A stretch of DNA of 64,000 bases, from positions 3,436,001 to 3,500,000 of the forward strand of contig CP102274.1 in assembly GCA_025149285.1 (NCBI GenBank). The letters run 5' to 3'. The notes below the pieces were generated by a model. It saw nothing but the letters and a program-made list of their open reading frames with translations. It was not told the DNA's origin and did no database searches. Shown here one piece after another: positions 24,537 to 32,921 of this stretch (its first letter is position 1; each line of letters starts with the position of its first letter). A program made the position numbers and the translations under genes. The stretch is from Hungatella hathewayi. Its GTDB lineage: Bacteria; Bacillota; Clostridia; Lachnospirales; Lachnospiraceae.

Positions 24537-25103
24537 CTATTCAATTTTTCCAATTCTGGGATAATATCGGAAGAGAACCTTTGCCAGTATCTTTTTCTCC
24601 GGCACATAAGGGTCTGGCCAGTATCTGGCGTCTGCAGAATAATTGCGGTTGTCGCCGAGCATCAGATAGCAGCCATCCGGCACTTCAAAATGATAGTCCT
24701 CGGAATCCATCGCCTCTCTCAAATACGGCTCGTCCAGCAGGACTCCGTCGATATATAACTGATTGTCCCTGATCTCCACCGTCTCTCCTGGAAGTCCGAT
24801 AATTCGCTTTACCAGACGAGTCTCCTTATCGCCGGGGCCTGTCTTATGATCGAAAATGACGATATCTCCCCGCTCAGGGTCTCCGCCGAACTTATAGGCC
24901 AGTCTGGAACCGATGATTCTGTCTCCTGTCATGATCGTCGTTTCCATGGAACCGGAGGGCACCGTGCTGTTGGCTATGATAAAGGTGTTGAGGCAGAACG
25001 CGATAGCCGCTGCCGCAATAATAATCTTCACCCATTCAAATATCTCTTTTTTCAGATCAAACGGCTCTTCCTGTTCCTGTAATGTTTCTTTTTTTTCTCT
25101 CAT
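24537..25103 (-). CDS. lepB: Signal peptidase I
   Basis: Membrane-bound serine protease of 188 residues that removes signal peptides from exported proteins. One N-terminal membrane anchor (about 26-46) precedes box B NSTVPSGSMETTI with the catalytic Ser, box C/D DIVIFDH...RLVKRIIGLPGE with the catalytic Lys, and box E GDNRNYSADARYW. Length and boxes fit the Gram-positive SipS type. It appears monocistronic. Confidence 0.96.
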   Translation of the reverse strand: MREKKETLQEQEEPFDLKKEIFEWVKIIIAAAAIAFCLNTFIIANSTVPSGSMETTIMTGDRIIGSRLAYKFGGDPERGDIVIFDHKTGPGDKETRLVKRIIGLPGETVEIRDNQLYIDGVLLDEPYLREAMDSEDYHFEVPDGCYLMLGDNRNYSADARYWPDPYVPEKKILAKVLFRYYPRIGKIE

Positions 25104-25258
25104 ATCTGCATATTTTCCTTTGCTGTTCTGTGTTCTTTTCCTATTCTACCACAAAAATCTCCTTTCGTTCATCCTTTTCACATAAATTTAACATTTATTT
25201 TCCCGCTCCAGCATAGCTGAACCAATAAAACCGATTGACTGATCCCGCTCCGGATACA

Positions 25259-25292
25259 GTAAAACAGCCGGAACGGTCACCCGCCCGGCTGT
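25259..25292 (-). terminator. Intrinsic terminator of the PTS operon
   Basis: Stem of ACAGCCGG and CCGGCTGT (25264-25271 with 25285-25292) and, on the minus strand, a TTTTAC tail. It lies 13 bp past the EIICB stop codon. Confidence 0.8.
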
Positions 25293-25304
25293 CTCCATGT
25301 CAGA

Positions 25305-26744
25305 TTACTGACATAATTTCTTAAATTCATCTGCTACAAACTGTACCTGGGTACCAACAATAACCTGTACGCTGGTCTTTCCTGGTCTGATTACGCCTGC
25401 AACGCCTGCAGATTTGATCTTCTTTTCGTTAACCAGTGTGTAATCGTTGATTTCCAGTCTCAGTCTTGTGATACAGTTGTCAACACTCTTGATATTGCCT
25501 TTTCCACCGAGTCCTTCCAGGATAATGGAAGCAACCTGAGTATAGTCGTTGTTCGCTAATGTTACCTGATTCTCATCAATGTCATCGTCATCCTCACGTC
25601 CCGGTGTCTTGAAGTTGAACTTCACGATTGCGAAACGGAATACGACGTAGTAGATCACGCCATAGATCAGGCCGATCGGAATGATGAACAGAGGATTCAC
25701 TGCCATCGGAGCCTTGAAGCTTAAGAACCAGTCAACAAAACCGGCGCTGAAGTTGAAGCCTGCTCGGACAGGAAGCAGTGCACAGATCGCTAAGGAAATA
25801 CCTGTTAATAATGCATGGATTAAGTATAAGCCTGGTGCTAAGAACATGAATGCGAATTCCAGAGGTTCTGTAACGCCTGTAAAGAAGGAACATACTGCTG
25901 CAGCCAGTAATAAACCGTATGCAACTTTCTTCTTGCCAGGTTTTGCTGTGTGATACATTGCCAGAGCTGCTGCCGGAAGACCAAACATCATAACCGGGAA
26001 GAAACCTGTCATGTACTGTCCGGTTACGCCCAATGTACCTGTGCCTGCCCAGAAGTTTCCAAGGTCATTCACACCTGCAACGTCGAACCAGAATACAGAG
26101 TTCAGTGCATGGTGAAGGCCGACAGGAATCAGCAGACGGTTGAAGAAACCGTAAATACCTGCACCTACTGCGCCAAGACCAAGAATTGCCTCACCAAATG
26201 CTACCAGTGCGGAGTAAACTACCGGCCATACAAAGAATAATACAAGGCAGGCAACGAGAGAAGCCAGAGCCGTTACGATCGCAACAGAACGCTTGCCGCT
26301 GAAGAATGCCAGCGCGTCCGGAAGCTTCGTGTTTTTAAACCGGTTATAGCAGGTGGAACCGATGATACCGGATAAGATACCGATAAACTGGTTGTTGATC
26401 TTACCAAAAGCTGCATTTACTTCCCCAGCGTCGATGCCCTTTAACATGGCAACAACACCTGTGGAAAGGATGGTCTGAATCATCAGCCAGGAAACCAGAC
26501 CGGCAAGACCGGCTGTACCCTCGTGATCATCCGCCATACCAACAGCAACACCAATGGCAAACAGAATTGCCATATTGTCAATAATTGCACCGCCCGCCTT
26601 GATAAGGAATGCTGCGATGGCGCTGTTGGCGCCCCAGCCTGTCGGGTCAATCCAGTAACCGATACCCATGAGGATACCTGCTGCCGGGAGAACCGCTACC
26701 GGGAGCATCAATGACTTACCCAATTTCTGCAAATACTTCATCAT
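25305..26744 (-). CDS. PTS EIICB, N-acetylglucosamine/glucose family
   Basis: Sugar permease of 479 residues. The start chosen is the ATG at 26744 after AAGGGG; the longer frame has no site. The EIIC membrane domain (about 1-375) opens LQKLGKSLMLPVAVLPAAGILMG and has HHALNSVFWF, TGFFPVMMFGLPAAALAMY and a TGVTEPLEFAFMFLAPGLY core, all close to NagE of E. coli. A KTPGRED linker leads to EIIB with the phospho-cysteine in DNCITRLRL. There is no fused EIIA; that is a separate gene in this operon. It probably imports GlcNAc or glucose; sugar inferred from similarity. Confidence 0.88.
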   Translation of the reverse strand: MMKYLQKLGKSLMLPVAVLPAAGILMGIGYWIDPTGWGANSAIAAFLIKAGGAIIDNMAILFAIGVAVGMADDHEGTAGLAGLVSWLMIQTILSTGVVAMLKGIDAGEVNAAFGKINNQFIGILSGIIGSTCYNRFKNTKLPDALAFFSGKRSVAIVTALASLVACLVLFFVWPVVYSALVAFGEAILGLGAVGAGIYGFFNRLLIPVGLHHALNSVFWFDVAGVNDLGNFWAGTGTLGVTGQYMTGFFPVMMFGLPAAALAMYHTAKPGKKKVAYGLLLAAAVCSFFTGVTEPLEFAFMFLAPGLYLIHALLTGISLAICALLPVRAGFNFSAGFVDWFLSFKAPMAVNPLFIIPIGLIYGVIYYVVFRFAIVKFNFKTPGREDDDDIDENQVTLANNDYTQVASIILEGLGGKGNIKSVDNCITRLRLEINDYTLVNEKKIKSAGVAGVIRPGKTSVQVIVGTQVQFVADEFKKLCQ

Positions 26745-26816
26745 AATAAAGAAACCCCTTTCTTTTGTCCTAGCGGACATTTATTTATCTGATCCTGTGC
26801 CCATCACAGGTTCAAA

Positions 26817-27071
26817 TCATATCTGGTCCAGCACCTCTAAAAGTGCCTTCTCCGCCTCTGCCTCATCGGTTCCCTCAAACCGGAACCGAAGCAGCTCCCC
26901 TTCTCTGATCTCGAGACCCATCAGAGCCAGAAGATTCTTTCCATCCACCGTTTCCCCTTCCGCGGCAATGTCAATCCGGCAGTCAAATTCTCTTGCCTTC
27001 ATAAACAGCCGTGAAGCCGGTCTTGCGTGAAAGCCCATGGGGTCTTTCACTTCATATAAAAACTCCCTCAT
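26817..27071 (-). CDS. HPr-family phosphocarrier with His15 but Asn at position 46
   Basis: Phosphocarrier of 84 residues. The active-site motif GFHARPAS places His15 correctly for phosphoryl transfer from enzyme I to EIIA. The segment that normally carries regulatory Ser46 reads DGKNLLALMGL, with Asn at position 46, so it should not be a substrate for HPr kinase. It sits 13 bp after EIIA and 72 bp before EIICB in the PTS operon. It is therefore probably a dedicated transport HPr, separate from carbon-catabolite signalling. That conclusion is inferred. Confidence 0.9.
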   Translation of the reverse strand: MREFLYEVKDPMGFHARPASRLFMKAREFDCRIDIAAEGETVDGKNLLALMGLEIREGELLRFRFEGTDEAEAEKALLEVLDQI

Positions 27072-27084
27072 TGATCGCCCAGTC

Positions 27085-27576
27085 CTATAATTCGATAATC
27101 GGATCCAGTTCCTTTACTTCCATGCCGGTATGGCATACCATATCCGGATAATTCGGCGTATTGCATACGATGATTGGTGTAATCACATCATAGCCCGCTT
27201 CCTTGATCGCATCGATGTCAAACTCCAGAAGGAGCTCTCCCGCTTTGACATGCTCTCCCTGCTTCTTATAGGAGGTGTAATGCTCTCCCTTTAAATTTAC
27301 GGTATCAAGGCCCATATGGACGATGATCTCAGCGCCTCCGTCAGTCGTTACGCTGACGGCGTGCTTTGTCTCAAACATAACGGTCAGAACACCGCTGGCC
27401 GGCGCCACGATTCTCCCCTTTGCAGGAATAACAGCGACTCCTTTTCCAAGAATCTCCTGGCTGAAGGTCGGATCGCTGACCTCGCTTAACGGTACCACCT
27501 TTCCCTCTACGGGAGCAAGGATCTTCTCTCTCTCCTTCTCACTTCCTGAAAACATCTTTTTTAATGAATTAAACAT
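27085..27576 (-). CDS. PTS glucose-family EIIA
   Basis: Soluble EIIA (Crr-type) of 163 residues. The two active-site histidines are His72 in ETKHAVSV and His87 in IVHMGLDTVNLKG. The N-terminal LAPVEGKVVPLSEVSDPTFSQ and the internal APASGVLTV are typical. It receives phosphate from HPr and passes it to EIIB of the downstream permease. It follows the LicT-type gene by 25 bp. Confidence 0.95.
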   Translation of the reverse strand: MFNSLKKMFSGSEKEREKILAPVEGKVVPLSEVSDPTFSQEILGKGVAVIPAKGRIVAPASGVLTVMFETKHAVSVTTDGGAEIIVHMGLDTVNLKGEHYTSYKKQGEHVKAGELLLEFDIDAIKEAGYDVITPIIVCNTPNYPDMVCHTGMEVKELDPIIEL

Positions 27577-27601
27577 GTTTCCTCAATCTCCTTTCTTCTC
27601 C

Positions 27602-28429
27602 TTACATTCTTATTCTCTTTATATGGACAGCCAGATATGCCGTTTCTTCTTCGGTCACATCATGGTGATAGGTCACCTGGATATAATCCTTTAACTTCAG
27701 GCTGCATGCATATTCCTCCGGATACATCTGGCTGATCAGCTGATTAAATTCCGGATTCTCGCTGTTTAACATCTCTCCTCCGATAATCCGCTGGGCCAGG
27801 AAACGCAGATGAGTGACAAAGCGCTGGTAATTCAGCGAAGTTTCATCTAAATCCATGGAAAAATATTCTTTCACGATTTTTACAACATTCTGAATTAAGT
27901 TTGTAATATCAATCGTGTCCCGCATGACTGTATTATATTCTGCATTTACGATATGAAGCGCAATAAATCCCGCCTCGTCCACCGGAAGCTTAATTCCAAT
28001 CCTTCGTTCAATCAGGGCTACGGCGTATTCGCCGACCAGGTATTCTTCCTTGTAGAACGTCTTGATCTCGTTTAACAGCGGATTGGTAAACACCATTCTT
28101 TCTTTAAATCGTTCAATGGCAAAATTAATATGATCTGTCAGTGTGATATAGATGCTCTGGTTCAATCGACGGTTCAACACGCTTTTCGCATAATTGATGA
28201 TCTCCGTGGAGGCCTGAATGTGCTCCAGAGGCAGATTCGCCAGCAGCTCTTTAAACTTATCCGTGCTGTTCTGGCTGTCTAACCGGAAGACCTTCTCGAT
28301 CTTTCCCTCCGGAATCTCCTTCCCGGGCTTCATTCCAAATCCCAGTCCCCGGCCCATGATAACAACTTCTTTTCCATCCGCTTCTATGGCACTGACAATG
28401 TTATTGTTGATAATCTTGTCAATTTTCAT
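27602..28429 (-). CDS. BglG/LicT-family transcription antiterminator
   Basis: RNA-binding antiterminator of 275 residues. The CAT domain (1-55, MKIDKIINNNIVSAIEADGKEVVIMGRGLGFG) is followed by PRD1 and PRD2 with phospho-acceptor histidines in LTDHINFAIER, LPVDEAGFIALHIVNAEYN, RFVTHLRFLAQR and AYLAVHIKR. It should bind the RAT sequence just upstream of its own gene and let transcription pass into the PTS operon when the sugar is present. It is the first gene of the operon, a common arrangement. Confidence 0.95.
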   Translation of the reverse strand: MKIDKIINNNIVSAIEADGKEVVIMGRGLGFGMKPGKEIPEGKIEKVFRLDSQNSTDKFKELLANLPLEHIQASTEIINYAKSVLNRRLNQSIYITLTDHINFAIERFKERMVFTNPLLNEIKTFYKEEYLVGEYAVALIERRIGIKLPVDEAGFIALHIVNAEYNTVMRDTIDITNLIQNVVKIVKEYFSMDLDETSLNYQRFVTHLRFLAQRIIGGEMLNSENPEFNQLISQMYPEEYACSLKLKDYIQVTYHHDVTEEETAYLAVHIKRIRM

Positions 28430-28444
28430 ACTTCACCTACAAAT

Positions 28445-28526
28445 AAAAAAACCAATTCTGCCAGCGAAAATAAAGTTATATTTTCATTGATCAAAATTGG
28501 TTTTGCCTGCTTACCAGTAACAATCC
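28445..28526 (-). promoter_or_regulatory. RAT antiterminator site and overlapping terminator
   Basis: On the minus strand, 28526-28499 reads GGATTGTTACTGG TAAGCAGG CAAAACC, a close match to LicT/SacY-class ribonucleic antiterminators. Its last bases (28504-28499) are also the 5' arm of a terminator. AAAACCAATTTTG (28504-28492) pairs with CAGAATTGGTTTT (28460-28448), around an inner GAAAATA/TATTTTC stem, followed by TTT TTTATTT. The two folds exclude each other, as required for antitermination. Confidence 0.9.
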
Positions 28527-28548
28527 ATCTCGTATTAACTTAATTCAT

Positions 28549-28577
28549 ACTATACCAGAACTCTAGGAAAAAGTCAA
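28549..28577 (-). promoter_or_regulatory. Promoter of the licT-PTS operon
   Basis: TTGACT (28577-28572), a 17-bp spacer and TATAGT (28554-28549) with TGG before the -10. The RAT begins about 22 bp downstream. Confidence 0.8.
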
Positions 28578-28602
28578 CAAATTATTTAGACATTTTTTAT
28601 AC

Positions 28603-29253
28603 TTATTTAATAATTCCTGATTTCTTATTGTTTTTCTCGAATTCCATACGTAATTTCTCAATGGATTTCTTCTCGATCCGGCTGACATAGGACCTGGATA
28701 TTCCCAGCATATCGGCGATCTCCCGCTGGGTGTGCTCCTTTCCGCCGTACAGTCCGTACCGCATACCGATAACCTTTTTCTCCGTGTCTCTGAGACAGTG
28801 GTCAAATGCATCGTACAGTTCCCTGATGTCCTGACTCAAGATGATGGTCTCCAGAGCCTCCTTGTTCTCCATCTCTATGACATCCACCAGACTGACGGTT
28901 TCACCATCCTTGTCTACTCCGATGGGCTCAAATAAAGACACCTCTTTTGAATATTTTTTATTGGCACGAAGGAGCATGAGGATTTCATTTTCCACACACT
29001 TTGCGGCGTAGGTGGCGAGTCTTGACCCCCTGTCCGTGTGAAACGTATTGACGGCCTTGATGAGACCGATGGTTCCTACAGACAGGAGGTCCTCCATATC
29101 ATAATCTGTATTCTGATACTTCTTGGCCACATGCGCCACCAGACGCATATTCCGCTCGATGAGTGTGGCTCTCGCCTCCTGATCCCCTTCCTGGTATCGA
29201 TCCAGACACTCTCGTTCCTCTCGCGCAGTTAAAGGTTTGGGAAAAGTTTTCAA
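28603..29253 (-). CDS. sigK: RNA polymerase sporulation sigma factor SigK
   Basis: Late mother-cell sigma factor of 216 residues. Sigma region 2 (RNMRLVAHVAKKYQN, DLLSVGTIGLIKAVNTF, KCVENEILMLLR) and region 4 (TQREIADMLGISRSYVSRIEKKSIEKL) are intact. The protein starts with a TTG codon at KTFPKPL, which matches the N-terminus of mature processed SigK. An in-frame TAA lies seven codons upstream, so no pro-sequence can be encoded. The gene is continuous, with no skin-type interruption. In C. difficile SigK also lacks a pro-sequence. It follows the purine genes on the same strand. Confidence 0.93.
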   Translation of the reverse strand: MKTFPKPLTAREERECLDRYQEGDQEARATLIERNMRLVAHVAKKYQNTDYDMEDLLSVGTIGLIKAVNTFHTDRGSRLATYAAKCVENEILMLLRANKKYSKEVSLFEPIGVDKDGETVSLVDVIEMENKEALETIILSQDIRELYDAFDHCLRDTEKKVIGMRYGLYGGKEHTQREIADMLGISRSYVSRIEKKSIEKLRMEFEKNNKKSGIIK

Positions 29254-29347
29254 AGAAAGCCGCCTTAAAACTTACTTACTCTCATTTTATGCCGTCTTTC
29301 CTTTTAAAGTGCTTTTACAAAAAATATAGGCTTATACTTCTTTTATT

Positions 29348-30523
29348 TTAATGATGGAACAGGCGGATTCCCGTAAACGCCATTGCCATGCCGTATTTGT
29401 CACAGGTCTCGATTACCTGATCGTCACGGACTGATCCGCCCGGCTGTGCCACATACTTCACGCCGCTTTTATAAGCTCTGTCAATATTATCGCCGAAGGG
29501 GAAGAACGCATCGGAACCGAGGGCCACGTCTGTCATCTGGTCCAGCCATGCTCTCTTCTCCTCTTTTGTAAACACCTCCGGTTTCTCTCTGAAAATATTC
29601 TCCCATCTGCCGTCTGCCAGCACGTCCATATAGTCCTCACCGATGTAGACGTCAATGGCGTTGTCGCGGTCCGCGCGGCGGATCTTGTCGGCAAAGGGCA
29701 GATTTAACACCTTCGGGCACTGGCGTAAGAACCAGTTATCCGCCTTATTGCCCGCCAGCCGCGTACAGTGAACGCGGGACTGCTGCCCTGCGCCGATGCC
29801 AATGGCCTGGCCTCCCTTTGCGAAGCACACGGAGTTGGACTGGGTATATTTCAGAGTGATCAGAGAGATAATCAGATCGATCTTTGCAGAATCCGGAATC
29901 TCCTTATTGGCAGTCACGACTTCCTTAAGCAGCTCCTCATCGATCTTCAGTTCATTTCTTCCCTGCTCAAATACAATGCCGTATACCTGCTTGCGCTCGA
30001 TCGGCTCCGGTCTGTACTCCGGATCGATGGCGATCACATTGTAACTGCCGTTCTTCTTGGACTTTAAAATCTCCAGAGCCTCCGGCTCATATCCGGGAGC
30101 AATGACGCCGTCGGAGACTTCCCGCTTGATAATCCTGGCCGTATCCACATCGCAGACGTCGGACAGAGAGATGAAATCGCCAAAGGAAGACATGCGGTCA
30201 GCGCCTCTCGCTCTGGCATAGGCTGATGCCAGCGGGGAGAGTTCCCCCATATCATCCACCCAGTAAATCTTTCTCAACGTCTCATCTAACGGAAGGCCAA
30301 CTGCCGCTCCCGCCGGAGACACGTGCTTAAAGGAAGCCGCTGCCGGAAGTCCTGTCGCTTCCTTCAGTTCCTTTACCAGCTGCCAGCCATTGAAGGCATC
30401 CATGAAATTAATATAGCCCGGACGGCCGCTCAGCACCTCGATCGGCAGTTCTCCGTTCTTGACAAAGATTCTGGACGGTTTCTGATTCGGGTTGCAGCCA
30501 TACTTCAGTTCTAATTCTTTCAT
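29348..30523 (-). CDS. AICAR formyltransferase (stand-alone PurH C-terminal domain)
   Basis: Phosphoribosylaminoimidazolecarboxamide formyltransferase of 391 residues; the ATG at 30523 follows AAGGAGA. It covers only the transformylase part of PurH: LKYGCNPNQKP at the N-terminus, ASFKHVSPAGAAVG and the GQQSRVHCTRLAGNKA motif. The IMP cyclohydrolase domain is missing and is supplied by the purO-type gene 26 bp upstream. It transfers a formyl group from 10-formyl-THF to AICAR (ZMP). Both genes are under a ZTP riboswitch. Confidence 0.93.
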   Translation of the reverse strand: MKELELKYGCNPNQKPSRIFVKNGELPIEVLSGRPGYINFMDAFNGWQLVKELKEATGLPAAASFKHVSPAGAAVGLPLDETLRKIYWVDDMGELSPLASAYARARGADRMSSFGDFISLSDVCDVDTARIIKREVSDGVIAPGYEPEALEILKSKKNGSYNVIAIDPEYRPEPIERKQVYGIVFEQGRNELKIDEELLKEVVTANKEIPDSAKIDLIISLITLKYTQSNSVCFAKGGQAIGIGAGQQSRVHCTRLAGNKADNWFLRQCPKVLNLPFADKIRRADRDNAIDVYIGEDYMDVLADGRWENIFREKPEVFTKEEKRAWLDQMTDVALGSDAFFPFGDNIDRAYKSGVKYVAQPGGSVRDDQVIETCDKYGMAMAFTGIRLFHH

Positions 30524-30549
30524 CGCTCTTTCTCCTTTTCGTAAAAAAA

Positions 30550-31290
30550 TCACTGGTTTTTATTCACAATGCGCGTTTCATACTCGCCTGTGGCAATCGT
30601 AATATACCGTACAAACAGGGACACCTTATTGTCCTCGTTTAAATTCTCCCACAGCAGGCTGGCAAACGCATCGATGTCATCCATGGTCTCCACCAGTTTG
30701 GGCTCTCCTTCAAAGCTTGGAAGCGGATTGCCGTCATGCATGTAGGTATGGATAAAATGGCCCTCGCCGGCAGCAGGATTCTCATAAGCAAATGTATAGC
30801 GGCAGCAGGACTCAGGATTTCCATTGCTGCTTTTTAAGATGGACATGGCATAATTGTAGCCGCCTGCTTCCGAGGCATCACCGTCAGAGTTTCCCCGTAC
30901 ATGCATAATTCCGGAGATCCGTGGGGTATAGTTGGGGCTGTCCGGTTCAAACTCACGGCTTCTCAAAGACTGTTCAAAGGTCATCTGCCTGTCCATGCCC
31001 TCGTAGATCGTATCCGTCTGGTCACCATTGGTCACAATCGTCTTGTTTCCCAAAACCCGGACCGGTGCATAGATGATCAGGCTGGGGTCCGTAAGCTTTG
31101 ACGGATCAAACGCCTGAGTACGGATTCCCTCTCCGTCCTCCACAAATACGCGGTTGCGGCTGTTCTCGCTTCTTCCCATAATAAAATAAGCGGTAACCGC
31201 CTTTTTCCCATCTGGCGTTTTTCCGATGATAATCCCTCTTCCCGGATAGGAATTGCCTCTCAAGTCGTCCTTCAGTGAAATCATGTTCAT
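30550..31290 (-). CDS. purO: IMP cyclohydrolase, PurO-like family
   Basis: Stand-alone IMP cyclohydrolase of 246 residues, unrelated to the PurH N-terminal domain. The N-terminus (LRGNSYPGRGIIIGKTPDGKKAVTAYFIMGRSENSRNRVF) and the internal PNYTPRISGI and FAYENPAAGEGHFIHTY segments mark the family first known from archaea. It closes FAICAR to IMP, the last step of purine synthesis. GGAGG lies eight bases before the ATG at 31290. It pairs with the downstream AICAR formyltransferase, which replaces a bifunctional PurH. Confidence 0.9.
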   Translation of the reverse strand: MNMISLKDDLRGNSYPGRGIIIGKTPDGKKAVTAYFIMGRSENSRNRVFVEDGEGIRTQAFDPSKLTDPSLIIYAPVRVLGNKTIVTNGDQTDTIYEGMDRQMTFEQSLRSREFEPDSPNYTPRISGIMHVRGNSDGDASEAGGYNYAMSILKSSNGNPESCCRYTFAYENPAAGEGHFIHTYMHDGNPLPSFEGEPKLVETMDDIDAFASLLWENLNEDNKVSLFVRYITIATGEYETRIVNKNQ

Positions 31291-31330
31291 CTTCTTTCCT
31301 CCTCAATCGTGGTGACGTCCGAAATCAGGA

Positions 31331-31373
31331 CGCAAAAAACCGCCTGGATACCCCAAAGCGGTGCCCAGGCGGT
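31331..31373 (-). terminator. Terminator arm of the ZTP riboswitch
   Basis: On the minus strand ACCGCCTGG (31373-31365) pairs with CCAGGCGGT (31347-31339), followed by TTTTT. The 5' arm contains the CCGCCTGGGC part of the aptamer, so ligand binding and termination compete. Confidence 0.85.
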
Positions 31374-31434
31374 CGGCTTTAACTGTAACGTGCTCCCCGT
31401 GGTGTTTCTCCACTTATCCGCCAGTCGCACGTAC
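31360..31434 (-). ncRNA. ZTP (pfl) riboswitch
   Basis: On the minus strand the RNA has the pfl-motif segments GTGCGACTGGCGG, a variable stem with AAACACCACGGGGAGCAC, a linker and CCGCCTGGGC, in the correct order. ZTP riboswitches sense ZMP/ZTP, which rises when 10-formyl-THF is short. Here the switch controls the very enzyme that consumes ZMP. A terminator overlaps its 3' part, so it acts on transcription. Confidence 0.92.
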
Positions 31435-31444
31435 CTCTTCAAAC

Positions 31445-31473
31445 ATCATATAATATTCCTGTTTGAATTGCAA
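31445..31473 (-). promoter_or_regulatory. Promoter of the ZTP riboswitch-purine operon
   Basis: TTGCAA (31473-31468), a 17-bp spacer and TATGAT (31450-31445) on the minus strand, just ahead of the aptamer. The remaining bases up to the ABC permease stop at 31557 hold no clear feature. Confidence 0.75.
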
Positions 31474-31556
31474 GTATTTTTTCCTGTACCTGTGCTCTCC
31501 CGGCAGCAGGCATTTCCGCGGCGGTCCGGCGGTGATGACGACGATCCGCCCACTTT

Positions 31557-32921
31557 CTATTCGTTGCGGATCGCTGCCAGAGGACTTAGCTTCATGGCGC
31601 GCAGCGCCGGGAAGAAGCCGGCTGCCATACCCACGAAGATGGCAAATCCAATCGCCGCTAATGAAAGCCACGGCGGAATTCTCGATAAATCGCCTTCTAT
31701 TCCAACCAGAAACTGCCCCGATAAAAACTTGTTGGCAATAAAGGAGATTCCGTAACTCAGCAAGATTCCGATCACACCTCCCATGAAACCGATAAATCCT
31801 GATTCCAGAAGGAACATGTTCTTAATATTTCTCATATCACAGCCCAGTACCTTGATAATACCGATCTCCTTCGTTCTTTCATAGATGGACATCATCATGG
31901 TATTGGCGATTCCGATGGCAGCTACGAACAGGGAAACGGTGCCGATGCCGCCAAGTACTCCCTGTACCATGTTGGACTGCTTCTGTGACTGCTCCAGCCA
32001 GTCCATCTGGCTGGAGGCCTGAAATCCCATATCATTGATTATTTTCTGGACCTCACTTACATTTTTCATGTCGTCCACTTCCACAACCGCCTGGTCATAG
32101 ATAAAATAGTTATAGGGCTTTCCCTTCTTATTCGTCGGCTGATCCGGAATCGGATTCTTTTTAAACACCTGCTTTAACTGTGCTTTCAGTATATCAATAT
32201 CCACATAGACGCTGAAGCTGTAGTTATTATAATCTTCGCCGCCTACCATCGCCGCAGTTTTCAGCATATATTTTTTAGGCGCCCTCACAGGGTTTTCATC
32301 ATCCGCAGAGGATCCGTTCTGGCTCTGGTAATATGCATTCGTATCGAAAATCACAAACATGGGCCGGTTCATAAAATCAACATCCGGTGCGTCTGCCGGG
32401 TCGTTAGAGAACATGTATACATTCCCTCTCGACTTTGGATTGTGAAAACGCATGGGAATCTGGTTTCCCACCACCATCTCCAGTTCCTGACTGTCTGCCG
32501 CCGGAAGACTTCCTTCCTTTAAGGGTATATTTTTCATATACTCTCTCGTAACACCCGTTAAGTTGACGTTCGCCTGATAGACGCCCTGTTTCATAATGAC
32601 ATAAAAATTCAGGATGGGTGACACCGAAGATACGTGGTTAAGCTTTCGAAACTTTTCAATTACTTCATCCGTCATGTAATTGGGCTCTTTGCCGTCCTGT
32701 GTATTCCCTCCCCACATTGCATCCGAGTAGATTGATATCTCTGTCAGGCTCCCGTATGAGGCAATCTGTTCCATCGTGAGTTCATTCAGGCCGATACCCA
32801 GGGACACCATAACCACGATGGAAGCCGTACCAATTACAACTCCCAGAACGGTCAGGAATGTCCTCAACTTTCTTCGTCTTAAATTATTCACGCTCATGGA
32901 AAGCAAATCGCTAAATTTCAT
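31557..32921 (-). CDS. MacB-like ABC transporter permease (second system)
   Basis: FtsX/MacB-family permease of 454 residues. One N-terminal membrane segment follows LSMSVNNLRRRKLRTFLTVLG. A large extracytoplasmic domain (about 45-330) has an insertion with a NGSSADDENP loop. Three C-terminal segments include YERTKEIGIIKVLGCDMRNIKN, the coupling motif. The ATG lies within the last codons of the upstream gene (11-bp overlap). It should work with the ATPase at 34724-35563 and the anchored extracellular protein between them. Substrate unknown. Confidence 0.92.
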   Translation of the reverse strand: MKFSDLLSMSVNNLRRRKLRTFLTVLGVVIGTASIVVMVSLGIGLNELTMEQIASYGSLTEISIYSDAMWGGNTQDGKEPNYMTDEVIEKFRKLNHVSSVSPILNFYVIMKQGVYQANVNLTGVTREYMKNIPLKEGSLPAADSQELEMVVGNQIPMRFHNPKSRGNVYMFSNDPADAPDVDFMNRPMFVIFDTNAYYQSQNGSSADDENPVRAPKKYMLKTAAMVGGEDYNNYSFSVYVDIDILKAQLKQVFKKNPIPDQPTNKKGKPYNYFIYDQAVVEVDDMKNVSEVQKIINDMGFQASSQMDWLEQSQKQSNMVQGVLGGIGTVSLFVAAIGIANTMMMSIYERTKEIGIIKVLGCDMRNIKNMFLLESGFIGFMGGVIGILLSYGISFIANKFLSGQFLVGIEGDLSRIPPWLSLAAIGFAIFVGMAAGFFPALRAMKLSPLAAIRNE

